A DNA stretch of 48,781 nt, taken from JBEKSX01 sp049516635. Its GTDB lineage: Bacteria > Bacteroidota > Ignavibacteria > Tepidaquicellales > OLB5. The stretch spans positions 1 to 48,781 of the forward strand of contig JBEKSX010000004.1 in assembly GCA_049516635.1 (NCBI GenBank), written 5' to 3'. The position numbers and the translations under genes were made by a program. The notes under the pieces were generated by a model. That model saw only the letters and a program-made list of their open reading frames with translations, was not told the origin of the DNA and searched no databases. Within the stretch, counting starts at the first letter, position 1. Every line of letters begins with the position of its first letter. This document shows, in pieces, positions 1 through 8,217 of the stretch.

Positions 1-112
1 GTTTAAAAATGTTGAAAATAAATAATTATTTGAGATTTTATAGCTATAAGAATCTGTTAATCTTTATAAATTGTTAGATATTATGCATATACATTTATTA
101 TTACCAATACTT

Positions 113-144
113 TTGCTAAATTTGTCAGATAAATACTAAATTTG
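113..144 (+). promoter_or_regulatory. Possible alaS promoter region with duplicated TAAATTTG box
   Basis: The box CTAAATTTG occurs twice exactly 20 bp apart (116-124 and 136-144). It matches the Bacteroidota -7 consensus TAnnTTTG. The second copy has a TTG 21 bp upstream (113-115) but runs into the TTG start codon of alaS, so it would start transcription inside the gene. The first copy is better placed but lacks a clear -33 TTG. The rest of 1-141 is AT-rich and holds no gene that I can see. Confidence 0.25.
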
Positions 145-1794
145 AAAAATTCTAATCAAATACGTCAGGAATTCCTTGATTTCTTCAAGTCGAAAGGACA
201 TACGATTGTCCCCTCTGCACCGGTTATTCCTTCGGATGATCCCACTTTGCTTTTTACAAATGCAGGGATGAACCAGTTCAAGGATGTATTTCTGGGAACG
301 GGTAAAAGGGATTATACCCGCTGTGCTGATACTCAAAAATGCCTGCGTGTGAGCGGTAAACACAATGACCTTGAAGAAGTAGGTCATGACGGAACCCATC
401 ATACATTTTTTGAAATGATGGGCAATTGGTCTTTCGGTGACTATGGCAAAAAAGAAGCAATTGCCTGGGCATGGGAGCTGTTTACAGAGGTCTGGAAGTT
501 ACCTAAAAATAAGCTCTGGGCAACGGTTTATACAACCGATGATGAAGCTTACGAATACTGGAAGTCAGAAACGGATATAGACCGCACTCACATATTAAGA
601 TTCGGTGAGAAGGATAATTTTTGGGAAATGGGAGAAACAGGTCCATGCGGACCGTGTTCAGAAATTCACATTGACCTGACCGAGAACGAATGCAAGGCTG
701 AAGATATTAATACGGGTATAAATGAGACCGAGCTGTGGAACCTGGTATTCATCCAGTACAACCGTGATGAAAAAGGAGAGCTGCATGATCTTCCGAAAAA
801 GCATGTTGATACTGGTATGGGATTTGAAAGGACTGTATGTATACTGCAAAATAAGTCCTCAAATTATGAGACCGATATATTTCTCCCGCTAATTAATGAA
901 TTAATAAATCTTACTGGTAAGGAATATTCCGGAGAAAAACATACGTCTGCAATGAATGTGATCGCGGATCACATCAGGGCTCTTTCATTTGCAATTGCAG
1001 ACGGCGGATTCCCTTCCAACGAAGGCAGAGGATATGTACTGCGTAGGATCCTCAGACGTGCGGCAAGATACGGCAGAAATCTTGGAATGAGAATACCTTT
1101 CATATACAATCTTGTTGATCCGCTTGTAGATAAAATGGGCAGTGTATTCCCTGAGATCAAAGAGAAAAAAAATGATATAAAGAAAATAATAAAAGCAGAG
1201 GAAGAAAGCTTTAACGAGACTCTGGATAGAGGACTGGTATTCTTCAATGAAGAAATAGATAATATGAAGAGATCGGGCTCGAATGTATTTTCGGGTGATG
1301 TTGCTTTTAAGCTTCATGATACATACGGTTTTCCCATAGATCTGACACAGTTAATGGCGAAAGAAAAGGGATATACGATTGATACAAATAAATTCGACGA
1401 GTTAATGAAAGAACAGAGGGAAAGGGCGAGAAGTGACAGATTAAAGGATATTTTTGAAAAATTAGATTATTCTTTAAATGTAACAAATAAGAACATCAAT
1501 GATATCATTACTGATAATTTTATTAAATTTATTCAGTATCGATCTTCAGATTTCAAAGATGTAGAAATAAATAGTTTTATAGAATATATTAATAATTTTC
1601 GTTCATACTTATTTGCGGAAACTTATAAGGTTGAAATTCCTGGAGTTCAAACAAATATGTATAAAGATAATTTGAATGCGCTGAACAAGAAGTTAAAATT
1701 TACTGAAACAATGAGACATTTACTTTCCAGTTTGATAATTGAAAAGTATGGTACATCATTTCCGGAAATTAGGAAATTCAGTAAGAAAATATAA
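142..1794 (+). CDS. alaS: Alanyl-tRNA synthetase, N-terminal half (aminoacylation and tRNA-recognition domains)
   Basis: This 550-residue protein carries the class II catalytic core of AlaRS, which activates alanine and charges tRNA-Ala in the cytoplasm. Residues 1-430 follow the family closely: LLFTNAGMNQFKD near the N-terminus, HDGTHHTFFEMMGNWSFGDY, GPCGPCSEIH, DTGMGFER and RGYVLRRILRRAARYGR. The start is a TTG at 142, because the reading from there (KNSNQIRQEF) aligns with the usual AlaRS N-terminus. After the EQRERAR motif (residues 424-430) about 120 poorly recognisable, Asn/Ile/Lys-rich residues follow, then TAA at 1792-1794. The editing and C-Ala domains are missing here and lie in the next ORF, in the same frame. 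A complete bacterial AlaRS has about 880 residues in one chain, so this is a split or stop-interrupted synthetase. Confidence 0.93.
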   Translation: MKNSNQIRQEFLDFFKSKGHTIVPSAPVIPSDDPTLLFTNAGMNQFKDVFLGTGKRDYTRCADTQKCLRVSGKHNDLEEVGHDGTHHTFFEMMGNWSFGDYGKKEAIAWAWELFTEVWKLPKNKLWATVYTTDDEAYEYWKSETDIDRTHILRFGEKDNFWEMGETGPCGPCSEIHIDLTENECKAEDINTGINETELWNLVFIQYNRDEKGELHDLPKKHVDTGMGFERTVCILQNKSSNYETDIFLPLINELINLTGKEYSGEKHTSAMNVIADHIRALSFAIADGGFPSNEGRGYVLRRILRRAARYGRNLGMRIPFIYNLVDPLVDKMGSVFPEIKEKKNDIKKIIKAEEESFNETLDRGLVFFNEEIDNMKRSGSNVFSGDVAFKLHDTYGFPIDLTQLMAKEKGYTIDTNKFDELMKEQRERARSDRLKDIFEKLDYSLNVTNKNINDIITDNFIKFIQYRSSDFKDVEINSFIEYINNFRSYLFAETYKVEIPGVQTNMYKDNLNALNKKLKFTETMRHLLSSLIIEKYGTSFPEIRKFSKKI

Positions 1795-2040
1795 TTTTTA
1801 AATGATATGGATGAATTTGATAAAGAACGAATAAAAGAAATAATTGAAAATAAATTAAGTATTAATTACATTCCCTATAATGTTGAAAAAGACGGCGTTA
1901 GAACATTATTGTATTATGCTCATCCAAGAATGGATAAAAATTTAACCTTAGTATTTCTACGGGATAATCCATTTTATTCTGAATCTGGCGGGCAGGTGAG
2001 TGATGAAGGTTATATAGAGTTACCTGACAACAGAAGATTA
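1441..2040 (+). other. AT-rich expanded linker inside alaS
   Basis: This stretch spans the junction between the two alaS ORFs. By hand count 83 of 360 bases at 1441-1800 are G or C (23%) and 72 of 240 at 1801-2040 (30%), against 77 of 180 (43%) at 241-420 and 32 of 60 at 2161-2220. EQRERAR ends at 1431 and FYSESGGQ begins at 1972, so 180 codon positions separate them. From memory of the family the usual linker is roughly 60-80. A relic of the normal linker may be KFIQYRSSDFKDVEI near residues 470-484. The rest shows no recognisable domain, and I see no intein or intron signature. Confidence 0.7.
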
Positions 2041-3234
2041 GAAGTTCTAAAATCAGAAAAAGATTATGTAATAGTTGATGGAGACCAGGGAGATATCCCA
2101 ATTATTTTACCAGTAATTGCAAGGATAGATTATCCACGCCGTCGTTCCATACAACGCAACCACTCCGCTACGCACCTTGTTCATGAAGCGTTACGAAGGG
2201 TACTGGGTCCGCATGTAAGACAGATGGGCTCTTATCTTGACGATAAAATATTACGTTTCGATTTCCCGCACTATCATAAAGTTACGCCGCAGGAGATCAG
2301 GGAGATAGAAGATATCGTAAATGCAAAGGTTAATGAAGAGATCCGGGTCGAAGCAGAAACGATGCCTATCGGGCAGGCTGAGAAGATTCCGAACATAAAA
2401 AAGTACTTCGGGGATAAATATGGCGATATCGTAAGAGTTATTAAGATGGATCCTGCCTACAGCGTTGAATTTTGCGGGGGTACGCATGTAAACAACACTT
2501 CCGATATCGGGTTATTTAAAATAGTTAAGGAAGAAAGCGTATCATCCGGAATACGCAGGATATTCGCCAGAACAGGGGAGGGAATTCTCAGGTATATGGA
2601 TGAAAGGTTATTAGATATTGAAAAACTGATAAATGAACTTCCTGAAAAGTATTCAAATAACTTTAAATCTGCTGTTCAGGAGTTTAAAGTTAATCTCAAA
2701 GAATTGGATTTCAGGGATACAGGCACGCTCAGTAAAATACTCGAATACCAGGATGCAACCATTGCCTCGCTATATGACTTAAGGGAAAAGTATCTCGAAG
2801 AAAAGAAGCAAGCTGAAAAGCAGCTTGTAAAACAAAAGATAAATGAGGCAGTCGAATTACTGGATAAGTTGATTATTAATGCAGATTCACTGGACGGATT
2901 GAAGATAGTTACTTCCGATTTTAAAGGGAGAAATATGGATGAACTGAAAGAGATTGGTGATTCATTAAGAATAAAAATAGGAAGCGGTGTGGGTCTGCTT
3001 TACTCCGTTGATAATGATAAAGTAAATTTAGTGGCGGTTGTCAGTGATGATCTAATAAAAGAAAAAGGATTAAGTGCAGGTAAGATAGCGAATGAAGTTG
3101 CAAAGATACTGGGTGGGGGCGGTGGCGGAAGGCCTCATCTGGCAACTGCGGGGGGCAAGGATGTATCTAAGATCAATATTGCATTAGGAGAATTTAAAAA
3201 CATAGTTAATAAATATTTAAACACAAATAAATGA
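1807..3234 (+). CDS. alaS: Alanyl-tRNA synthetase, C-terminal half (editing and C-Ala domains)
   Basis: This 475-residue protein contains the AlaRS editing module, which hydrolyses mischarged Ser- and Gly-tRNA-Ala, and the C-Ala domain. The editing-site metal ligands are visible as HSATHLVH (near residue 118) and CGGTHV (near residue 220). FYSESGGQVSDEG starts at residue 56. The C-terminus has the glycine-rich LGGGGGGRPHLATAGG. It shares the frame of the upstream alaS ORF and is separated from it by one TAA and four codons (1792-1806). ATG 1807 is the first in-frame start after that stop; no strong ribosome binding site precedes it. The first ~55 residues match no usual AlaRS sequence. It could be an independent subunit assembling with the N-terminal half, a readthrough product, or half of a recently broken gene; the intact conserved motifs favour function. 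Confidence 0.9.
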   Translation: MDEFDKERIKEIIENKLSINYIPYNVEKDGVRTLLYYAHPRMDKNLTLVFLRDNPFYSESGGQVSDEGYIELPDNRRLEVLKSEKDYVIVDGDQGDIPIILPVIARIDYPRRRSIQRNHSATHLVHEALRRVLGPHVRQMGSYLDDKILRFDFPHYHKVTPQEIREIEDIVNAKVNEEIRVEAETMPIGQAEKIPNIKKYFGDKYGDIVRVIKMDPAYSVEFCGGTHVNNTSDIGLFKIVKEESVSSGIRRIFARTGEGILRYMDERLLDIEKLINELPEKYSNNFKSAVQEFKVNLKELDFRDTGTLSKILEYQDATIASLYDLREKYLEEKKQAEKQLVKQKINEAVELLDKLIINADSLDGLKIVTSDFKGRNMDELKEIGDSLRIKIGSGVGLLYSVDNDKVNLVAVVSDDLIKEKGLSAGKIANEVAKILGGGGGGRPHLATAGGKDVSKINIALGEFKNIVNKYLNTNK

Positions 3235-4235
3235 AAGCAATAATTCCGGCAGCAGGTGTAGGGATACGACTGCGCCCGCATACTTATTCCATACCGAAGA
3301 TCCTCTTGAATGTTGCTGGCAAACCTATGATAGCTCATCTTACCGATGAGCTGGTGAATGTAAAAGAGATTGACACTATAATAATCATTGTAGGTCACCT
3401 TGGCGATAAAGTACAGGATTTTATTAATGATAGATATGCTTCTAATAAAAATGTTAAGTTTAAGTTCGTAGAACAGAAAGAAATGAACGGCCTGGGTCAT
3501 GCTGTATACCAGGCAAAAGAATTCCTGAAGAACGAACCGGTTGTCATTATTTTAGGTGATACAATATTTGAGTTTAAGATGGATGATTTCTTCCATCTGG
3601 AAAATTCTGCTATCGGGGTGAAAGATGTGGATGACCCGCAAAGATTCGGTGTGATAGAAACACGGAACGGTTTTATATCAAAAATGGTAGAGAAACCCTC
3701 GGGACCGGAGGTTACGCCAAGTAAAAAGGCGATTGCGGGGCTGTATCTGATAAAGAATTCCGACAGACTGTTCCGCTCCCTGGAGTATATCATGGAGCAT
3801 AATATCAGGACGCAGAATGAATTCCAGCTAACAGATGCACTCCAGAACATGATTGAGAACGGCGAGAAAATGATACCGTTTGAGATACAGAATTGGTTCG
3901 ATTGCGGAAAGCCGGAAACGCTCCTGAGCACAAACGAATATCTTCTGAAGAAGAATTTCTCTAAGCAGAAATACCCTGAATACTCAACGGCACTGATAAT
4001 CCCCCCGGTATTTATCGGTGAGAACTGTGATATTAAAAATTCAATAATAGGTCCTTACTCCACAATCGGTAATAATACAAGCATTAAAGATACTGTTGTG
4101 GAACATTCAATTGTGGGAGATAATTCGCAAATAGAAAATACGATACTCCACCATTCGATCATTGGTTCGGAAGCAATCGTAAAAGGAAGTTATAGGCAGA
4201 TGTACATAGGTGATTCGACTGAGATTACTTTTTAG
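3231..4235 (+). CDS. Sugar-1-phosphate nucleotidyltransferase with left-handed beta-helix tail
   Basis: The protein transfers a nucleotidyl group from an NTP to a sugar 1-phosphate to make an NDP-sugar for glycan synthesis. The N-terminus has the nucleotidyltransferase signature AAGVGIRLRPHTYSIPKILL (residues 7-26). GDTIFEF and the KMVEKPSGP lysine segment follow, and NWFDCGKPETLL near residue 222 is typical of RmlA-like enzymes. Residues 258-320 form hexapeptide-like repeats (IGENCDIKNSIIGPYSTIG), as in long RmlA/GlmU-like enzymes. The ATG overlaps the alaS stop in an ATGA, so the two are probably co-translated. The substrate (glucose, mannose or other; dTTP or UTP) cannot be read from sequence. 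The last 11 bases overlap the tail of the convergent SDR gene. Confidence 0.88.
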   Translation: MKAIIPAAGVGIRLRPHTYSIPKILLNVAGKPMIAHLTDELVNVKEIDTIIIIVGHLGDKVQDFINDRYASNKNVKFKFVEQKEMNGLGHAVYQAKEFLKNEPVVIILGDTIFEFKMDDFFHLENSAIGVKDVDDPQRFGVIETRNGFISKMVEKPSGPEVTPSKKAIAGLYLIKNSDRLFRSLEYIMEHNIRTQNEFQLTDALQNMIENGEKMIPFEIQNWFDCGKPETLLSTNEYLLKKNFSKQKYPEYSTALIIPPVFIGENCDIKNSIIGPYSTIGNNTSIKDTVVEHSIVGDNSQIENTILHHSIIGSEAIVKGSYRQMYIGDSTEITF

Positions 4236-4992
4236 GTCCTTTCCGACCCATTCGCATTGCGGGATCAAAAATGAGGTTGGGAAGGTACTTTACGATTCGT
4301 GACAGCATCACGGTACCAAACGGGAATTGAACGATGCTTCTTTTTTTCTCGATGCCTTTACGTATAATTTTTGCAGCTTTTTCCGGTTCTATAAGAAAAG
4401 GCATATAAAACTCGTTCTTTGCAGTCATTGCGGTCCTTACAAAACCGGGTTTAACCGTAATGACATCTATATTATATTTTTTCAGCTCTACACGCGCTGA
4501 TTCAAGGAAAATACTGGCTGCGGCTTTGCTGGCACAATAACTGGAGGAACCTCCATAACCGCGGACATCAGCAAGTGAAGAGACTCCGGCTATGGTCCCA
4601 TGACCCTGTTCTTTCATCAGAGGAATTAAAAATTCGAGGAAATGTGCAATACCGAAAACATTGGTCTCAAATACTTTTTTGAAATCCCCGCTTTTAAAAT
4701 TACCGAGCCACTCGGGAATTCCAATACCAGCATTTAGTATTGTGAGATCTATTGTTCCCAGTACTTTCTTCGAATAATTAACGCTTTCTTCAACCTGTGT
4801 GATATCGGTGACATCGCATTTTTTAAAAAAGGCCTTTCCTCCGAGAGAGGTTATGTCATCGGCAACCGATTCGATGGCTGATTTGTTTCTGGATAACAGG
4901 ACTAGGTCGGAACCGTTAGAAGCATATTCTAAAGCAAGCGCTTTACCTATTCCTTGTGATGCACCGGCGATGATTACATTTTTATACATCAT
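4225..4992 (-). CDS. Short-chain dehydrogenase/reductase (SDR) family oxidoreductase
   Basis: A 255-residue classical SDR that reduces or oxidises a carbonyl/alcohol with NAD(P)(H). It shows the cofactor loop GASQGIGKA near residue 10, the CDVTD acidic segment, LNAG near residue 86, catalytic Ser in GVSSLADVRG, the YCASKAA Tyr/Lys pair, and PGFVRTAM after the active site. An SRNK segment after the second beta strand suggests NADP(H) preference. The end, with LSRIVKYLPNLIFDPAMRM, resembles membrane-associated SDRs but is not a clear membrane helix. Two ATGs open the gene (4992 and 4989). A minus-strand TAAATTTG lies 8 bases upstream. It overlaps the nucleotidyltransferase tail to tail by 11 bp. 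The substrate is unknown. Confidence 0.88.
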   Translation of the reverse strand: MMYKNVIIAGASQGIGKALALEYASNGSDLVLLSRNKSAIESVADDITSLGGKAFFKKCDVTDITQVEESVNYSKKVLGTIDLTILNAGIGIPEWLGNFKSGDFKKVFETNVFGIAHFLEFLIPLMKEQGHGTIAGVSSLADVRGYGGSSSYCASKAAASIFLESARVELKKYNIDVITVKPGFVRTAMTAKNEFYMPFLIEPEKAAKIIRKGIEKKRSIVQFPFGTVMLSRIVKYLPNLIFDPAMRMGRKGPKK

Positions 4993-5000
4993 TGATGTTA

Positions 5001-5008
5001 CAAATTTA
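5001..5008 (-). promoter_or_regulatory. Possible -7 box (TAAATTTG) of the SDR gene
   Basis: On the minus strand TAAATTTG ends 8 bases before the ATG of the SDR gene and matches the Bacteroidota TAnnTTTG element. No TTG is present 17-23 bases further upstream, so this is only half a promoter and may be chance in AT-rich DNA. Confidence 0.3.
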
Positions 5009-5107
5009 CGGTAAATAATTGATTATAAAAACATAACTTCAGGATTCTTCATATTATTTTTAGAATTCTATTTTTAGATTATTAAACTAAAAATCAAATA
5101 AAAAAAT

Positions 5108-6295
5108 ATGCCCGGCAGAAAACATTCTAAGATCAAAAAAGAGCACGAAAAGTATATTTCCAATATCAATAAATTAAGCAAACCCGGATCGAAAAATAAA
5201 AGCAAGTATCTTACGGGAAATAAGATCTACTACGAAAAGATCAAGAGGGGTATTTCGGTAAGTGAATTAGTAGATTCTTATTTCCAGGCGTACAATTCCG
5301 CACGGCTGGCTGAAGCATGCAGTATATTTGTAAATAAATGTCTTGATGATGATGTTACTGTCGGGATGAGCCTGACAGGTGCATTAACTCCCGCAGGGCT
5401 AGGTTCAGCTGTGATACCACTGATCGAGAATGGATTTGTCGATTGGATAGTTTCAACAGGTGCGAATATGTACCACGATACACATTTTGCTCTCGGTCAT
5501 TCTTTGTTCAAAGGGAGCCCGTTCATGGATGATGTTAAGCTGCGTAAGGAATGGGTTATAAGGATCTATGACGTTCTGTTTGATGCCGATGTACTCTACC
5601 ATACAGATGCATTTTACCGAAAACTGATAATGCTGCCTGAATTCCAGAAGAAATTATCCACGAGTGAATTTCATTACCTGGTGGGTAAATATCTAAACAC
5701 GATCGAAAAGCATTTAGGGGTTGAAAGCGGTTCTGTGCTTTCCGCAGCTTACAGGTGTGGTGTACCTGTCTATACTTCATCTCCCGGGGACAGTTCCATC
5801 GGGATGAACGTGGCTGCAGTTGAGCTTGAGGGCAGCAAAATGCAATTTGATGTGAACCGCGATGTCAATGAAACTGCCGCAATCGTCTTAAATGCTAAGA
5901 AAAGAGGAAACAAAGGCAAGCAGGGTAGAAGTGCTGTGCTGATATTTGGCGGTGGTTCACCTAAGAATTTTATGCTTCAAACCGAACCGCAGATACAGGA
6001 AGTCCTGGGAATACAGGAGAAGGGGCATGATTATTTTCTACAGTTCACTGATGCGCGTCCCGATACGGGCGGGCTTTCAGGTGCTACTCCTTCGGAAGCA
6101 GTTAGCTGGGGAAAGATAGATCCTAATCGGCTTCCTGATTCTATCGTTTGTTATACCGATACGACAATTGCCATGCCGATATTGACATCCTATGCTTTGA
6201 ACAAACATAGACCCAGAAAACTAAAGCGATTGGCAGAGAAAAGGGATGAGTTGATGGAGTTTTTAAAAAAGGAATATAAAAAAGCAAATAAGTAA
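5108..6295 (+). CDS. Deoxyhypusine synthase-like protein (possible homospermidine synthase)
   Basis: This 395-residue protein belongs to the deoxyhypusine synthase fold family, which uses NAD and spermidine to transfer an aminobutyl group. The hallmark SGATPSEAVSWGKI (residues 324-337) includes the catalytic lysine, Lys336. GMSLTGALTPAG, STGANMYHDTHFALGH and SPGDSSIGMN also match the family. Residues 1-35 are a Lys-rich extension. In archaea and eukaryotes the target is eIF5A. Bacteria lack eIF5A, and several bacterial homologues instead make homospermidine from putrescine or spermidine, so that is the more likely role. No polyamine genes lie nearby. The gene stands alone between the divergent SDR gene and a plus-strand membrane protein gene. 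Confidence 0.88.
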   Translation: MPGRKHSKIKKEHEKYISNINKLSKPGSKNKSKYLTGNKIYYEKIKRGISVSELVDSYFQAYNSARLAEACSIFVNKCLDDDVTVGMSLTGALTPAGLGSAVIPLIENGFVDWIVSTGANMYHDTHFALGHSLFKGSPFMDDVKLRKEWVIRIYDVLFDADVLYHTDAFYRKLIMLPEFQKKLSTSEFHYLVGKYLNTIEKHLGVESGSVLSAAYRCGVPVYTSSPGDSSIGMNVAAVELEGSKMQFDVNRDVNETAAIVLNAKKRGNKGKQGRSAVLIFGGGSPKNFMLQTEPQIQEVLGIQEKGHDYFLQFTDARPDTGGLSGATPSEAVSWGKIDPNRLPDSIVCYTDTTIAMPILTSYALNKHRPRKLKRLAEKRDELMEFLKKEYKKANK

Positions 6296-6361
6296 CTTAT
6301 TTAGGTAATTAATCCTGATTTAATCATATTAAGAATAATCCATCGTATTTCCTGAGATCAA

Positions 6362-8194
6362 TTGGCAAAAAAGGCAAAAAGTTCTAAACGGCAGCAAATA
6401 GCACAGACTTCAAAAGCATCAAAAACAAAACAACCTGTATTTGAGGATAATAAATACTTTATATACGGGCTCTTCTTTGTATTTTCAATTCTAGTATATT
6501 TAGCATCTACTTACAAAATAACCGGTGATGATGATTTCTTCTGGCATCTTGCTACAGGCAGGTATATTGTTGAAACTAAGGTAGTACCCGATAAGGATAT
6601 TTTCGGATTCGCAACACAGGGTGTCGAATGGATGCCGTTCGAGTGGGGCTGGGACCTTTTGACATATGGTCTTTATAATATCGGAGGTTACAATATTATT
6701 ATGATATTCCGTTCTCTGGTATTTGTTTTTATATTCTATTTGTATTTTGTAACTCTTCGTAAGTTTAAGATTAATTCGGTTGTCATCTTCATCCTCCTTT
6801 TTATCCTTCTTATTGCTATCATGGACAGACTGTCACCGCGGCCTCATATCATAACCTATGTATTCTTCGTGACGGAAATATGCCTTTTAATGTGTTTCCG
6901 ATATTTCGACAGAGATAAATATTTGAAAAAATTATATTTTCTTCCTTTTATATTTCTGTTATGGGGAAATATTCATATGGGTGTGCTTGCGGGAGGACTG
7001 CTTCTGTTTATTTTTACTATTTCAGAGATCCTCATTTATTTATATCCTGGAAGGTTTTCTTCAGCTGAGATCAAGCCTTTAACCCCAAAACAGCTAAAAA
7101 CATTATTTATTATTTCCGTATTATGTGCATTGGTTCTCCTGCTTAATCCGCATGGGCTGCGGACCTACATTTACGCGTATGATCACACAAAAATGAAGTT
7201 GCTCGAAACAGTGAACGAATGGCGAAGCCCGTTTGATGAATTCTTCGGAAGCGGATTTATAGTTTTATTATACAAAGTATTCCTATTCAGCGGAGTTTTA
7301 ATTTTAATATATTCATATTTAAAGAAAGACCTTACATTCGCACTGGTTTATCTGGGTTTTATCTGGTATTCAGTCAGAGCAATAAGGTTCACGGTAGACT
7401 ATGAAATAATAATAACATTCTTCCTTGCAGTTTCCATTAACTACTTCGTTATGAAATCAGGCAAAAGTACCTCCTTTGGAAAGAGAGTTAATTTTGTTCT
7501 TTACAATAACGGAGTAAAAGTGGTGCTTGCTGTATTTTTTATTTATATTATCACCCAGATACCCTCGGGTAACATATATAATACTCTCAAATATTACCGG
7601 GTATTCGGTTACGGGGTGAACGGTGATTTTATCCCGGTCCAGCTGTTCGATTTTATGAAGCAGAATAATATAACGGGCAAGCCGTATAACCAGTTCGGGA
7701 CCGGCGGGTACCTGGTATGGAATTTTCCTGACCAGAAAAATTTCATCGACAGCAGAAACCTGAACGATGTGATATTCAATGAGTATGATTGGATCATGAT
7801 GAAACACCCCGGGTTCGAAAAGAAGATCGATGATTACGGATTTGATTACGTTATCTATCTCGATCCCGACCTTATAAGAAGACCCAATGACCTGCAGAGG
7901 AATGTTGTGTCATATTTTGCAAATAATAAGAACTGGAAACTTGTGTTCTGGGATGATAAGTCAATGCTTTTCTTAAAAGATGAGCAGAAGTTCAGGGACA
8001 TTATCGACAAATATGAGTATAAGATCCTCAAACCTTACACCGCATTGTTTAACAGGGCTGAATTTGAAAAAAGTGCAAGGCAGGATTTACAACAAACAAA
8101 AGATGAGTTGAATAGAAAAGGTGTAACAGAACCTCAGGGTATCATTTACCAGAGCATTGATCAGGAATTGAGAAGCAAAATTCCCGGTTTGTAA
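6362..8194 (+). CDS. Polytopic membrane protein, GT-C glycosyltransferase-like
   Basis: A 610-residue integral membrane protein with a Lys-rich cytoplasmic N-terminus (1-30) and about ten hydrophobic segments between residues 33 and 400, then a soluble C-terminal domain of about 200 residues. The first outer loop carries DDDFFWHLATGRYIV (residues 56-70). An acidic pair or triplet in this loop followed by a Trp-His-Leu motif is typical of lipid-sugar-dependent GT-C enzymes, although family assignment is by pattern only. The C-terminal domain contains GTGGYLVWNFP and FIDSRNLND, also seen in large uncharacterised bacterial membrane proteins. The start is TTG at 6362; no better ATG precedes the first helix. 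The acceptor is unknown. It is convergent with the transporter gene that follows, with a 23-bp gap. Confidence 0.6.
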   Translation: MAKKAKSSKRQQIAQTSKASKTKQPVFEDNKYFIYGLFFVFSILVYLASTYKITGDDDFFWHLATGRYIVETKVVPDKDIFGFATQGVEWMPFEWGWDLLTYGLYNIGGYNIIMIFRSLVFVFIFYLYFVTLRKFKINSVVIFILLFILLIAIMDRLSPRPHIITYVFFVTEICLLMCFRYFDRDKYLKKLYFLPFIFLLWGNIHMGVLAGGLLLFIFTISEILIYLYPGRFSSAEIKPLTPKQLKTLFIISVLCALVLLLNPHGLRTYIYAYDHTKMKLLETVNEWRSPFDEFFGSGFIVLLYKVFLFSGVLILIYSYLKKDLTFALVYLGFIWYSVRAIRFTVDYEIIITFFLAVSINYFVMKSGKSTSFGKRVNFVLYNNGVKVVLAVFFIYIITQIPSGNIYNTLKYYRVFGYGVNGDFIPVQLFDFMKQNNITGKPYNQFGTGGYLVWNFPDQKNFIDSRNLNDVIFNEYDWIMMKHPGFEKKIDDYGFDYVIYLDPDLIRRPNDLQRNVVSYFANNKNWKLVFWDDKSMLFLKDEQKFRDIIDKYEYKILKPYTALFNRAEFEKSARQDLQQTKDELNRKGVTEPQGIIYQSIDQELRSKIPGL

Positions 8195-8217
8195 ATAAAG
8201 AGTGATCTTTCAGGAGT

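Noticed and set aside
969..1317. Long minus-strand ORFs opposite alaS and similar shadows elsewhere
   Set aside because: They lie fully inside well-supported genes, show no family motifs, and follow the codon structure of the opposite strand.
1441..2040. Intein or self-splicing intron inside alaS
   Set aside because: No Cys/Ser start with His-Asn end, no homing endonuclease motif, and no intron core could be seen. Inteins normally sit at conserved active-site motifs, not in a linker, and the segment contains a stop.
8195..8217. Bidirectional terminator between convergent genes
   Set aside because: The 23-bp gap and flanks show only a weak GATC-centred inverted repeat without a T tract.
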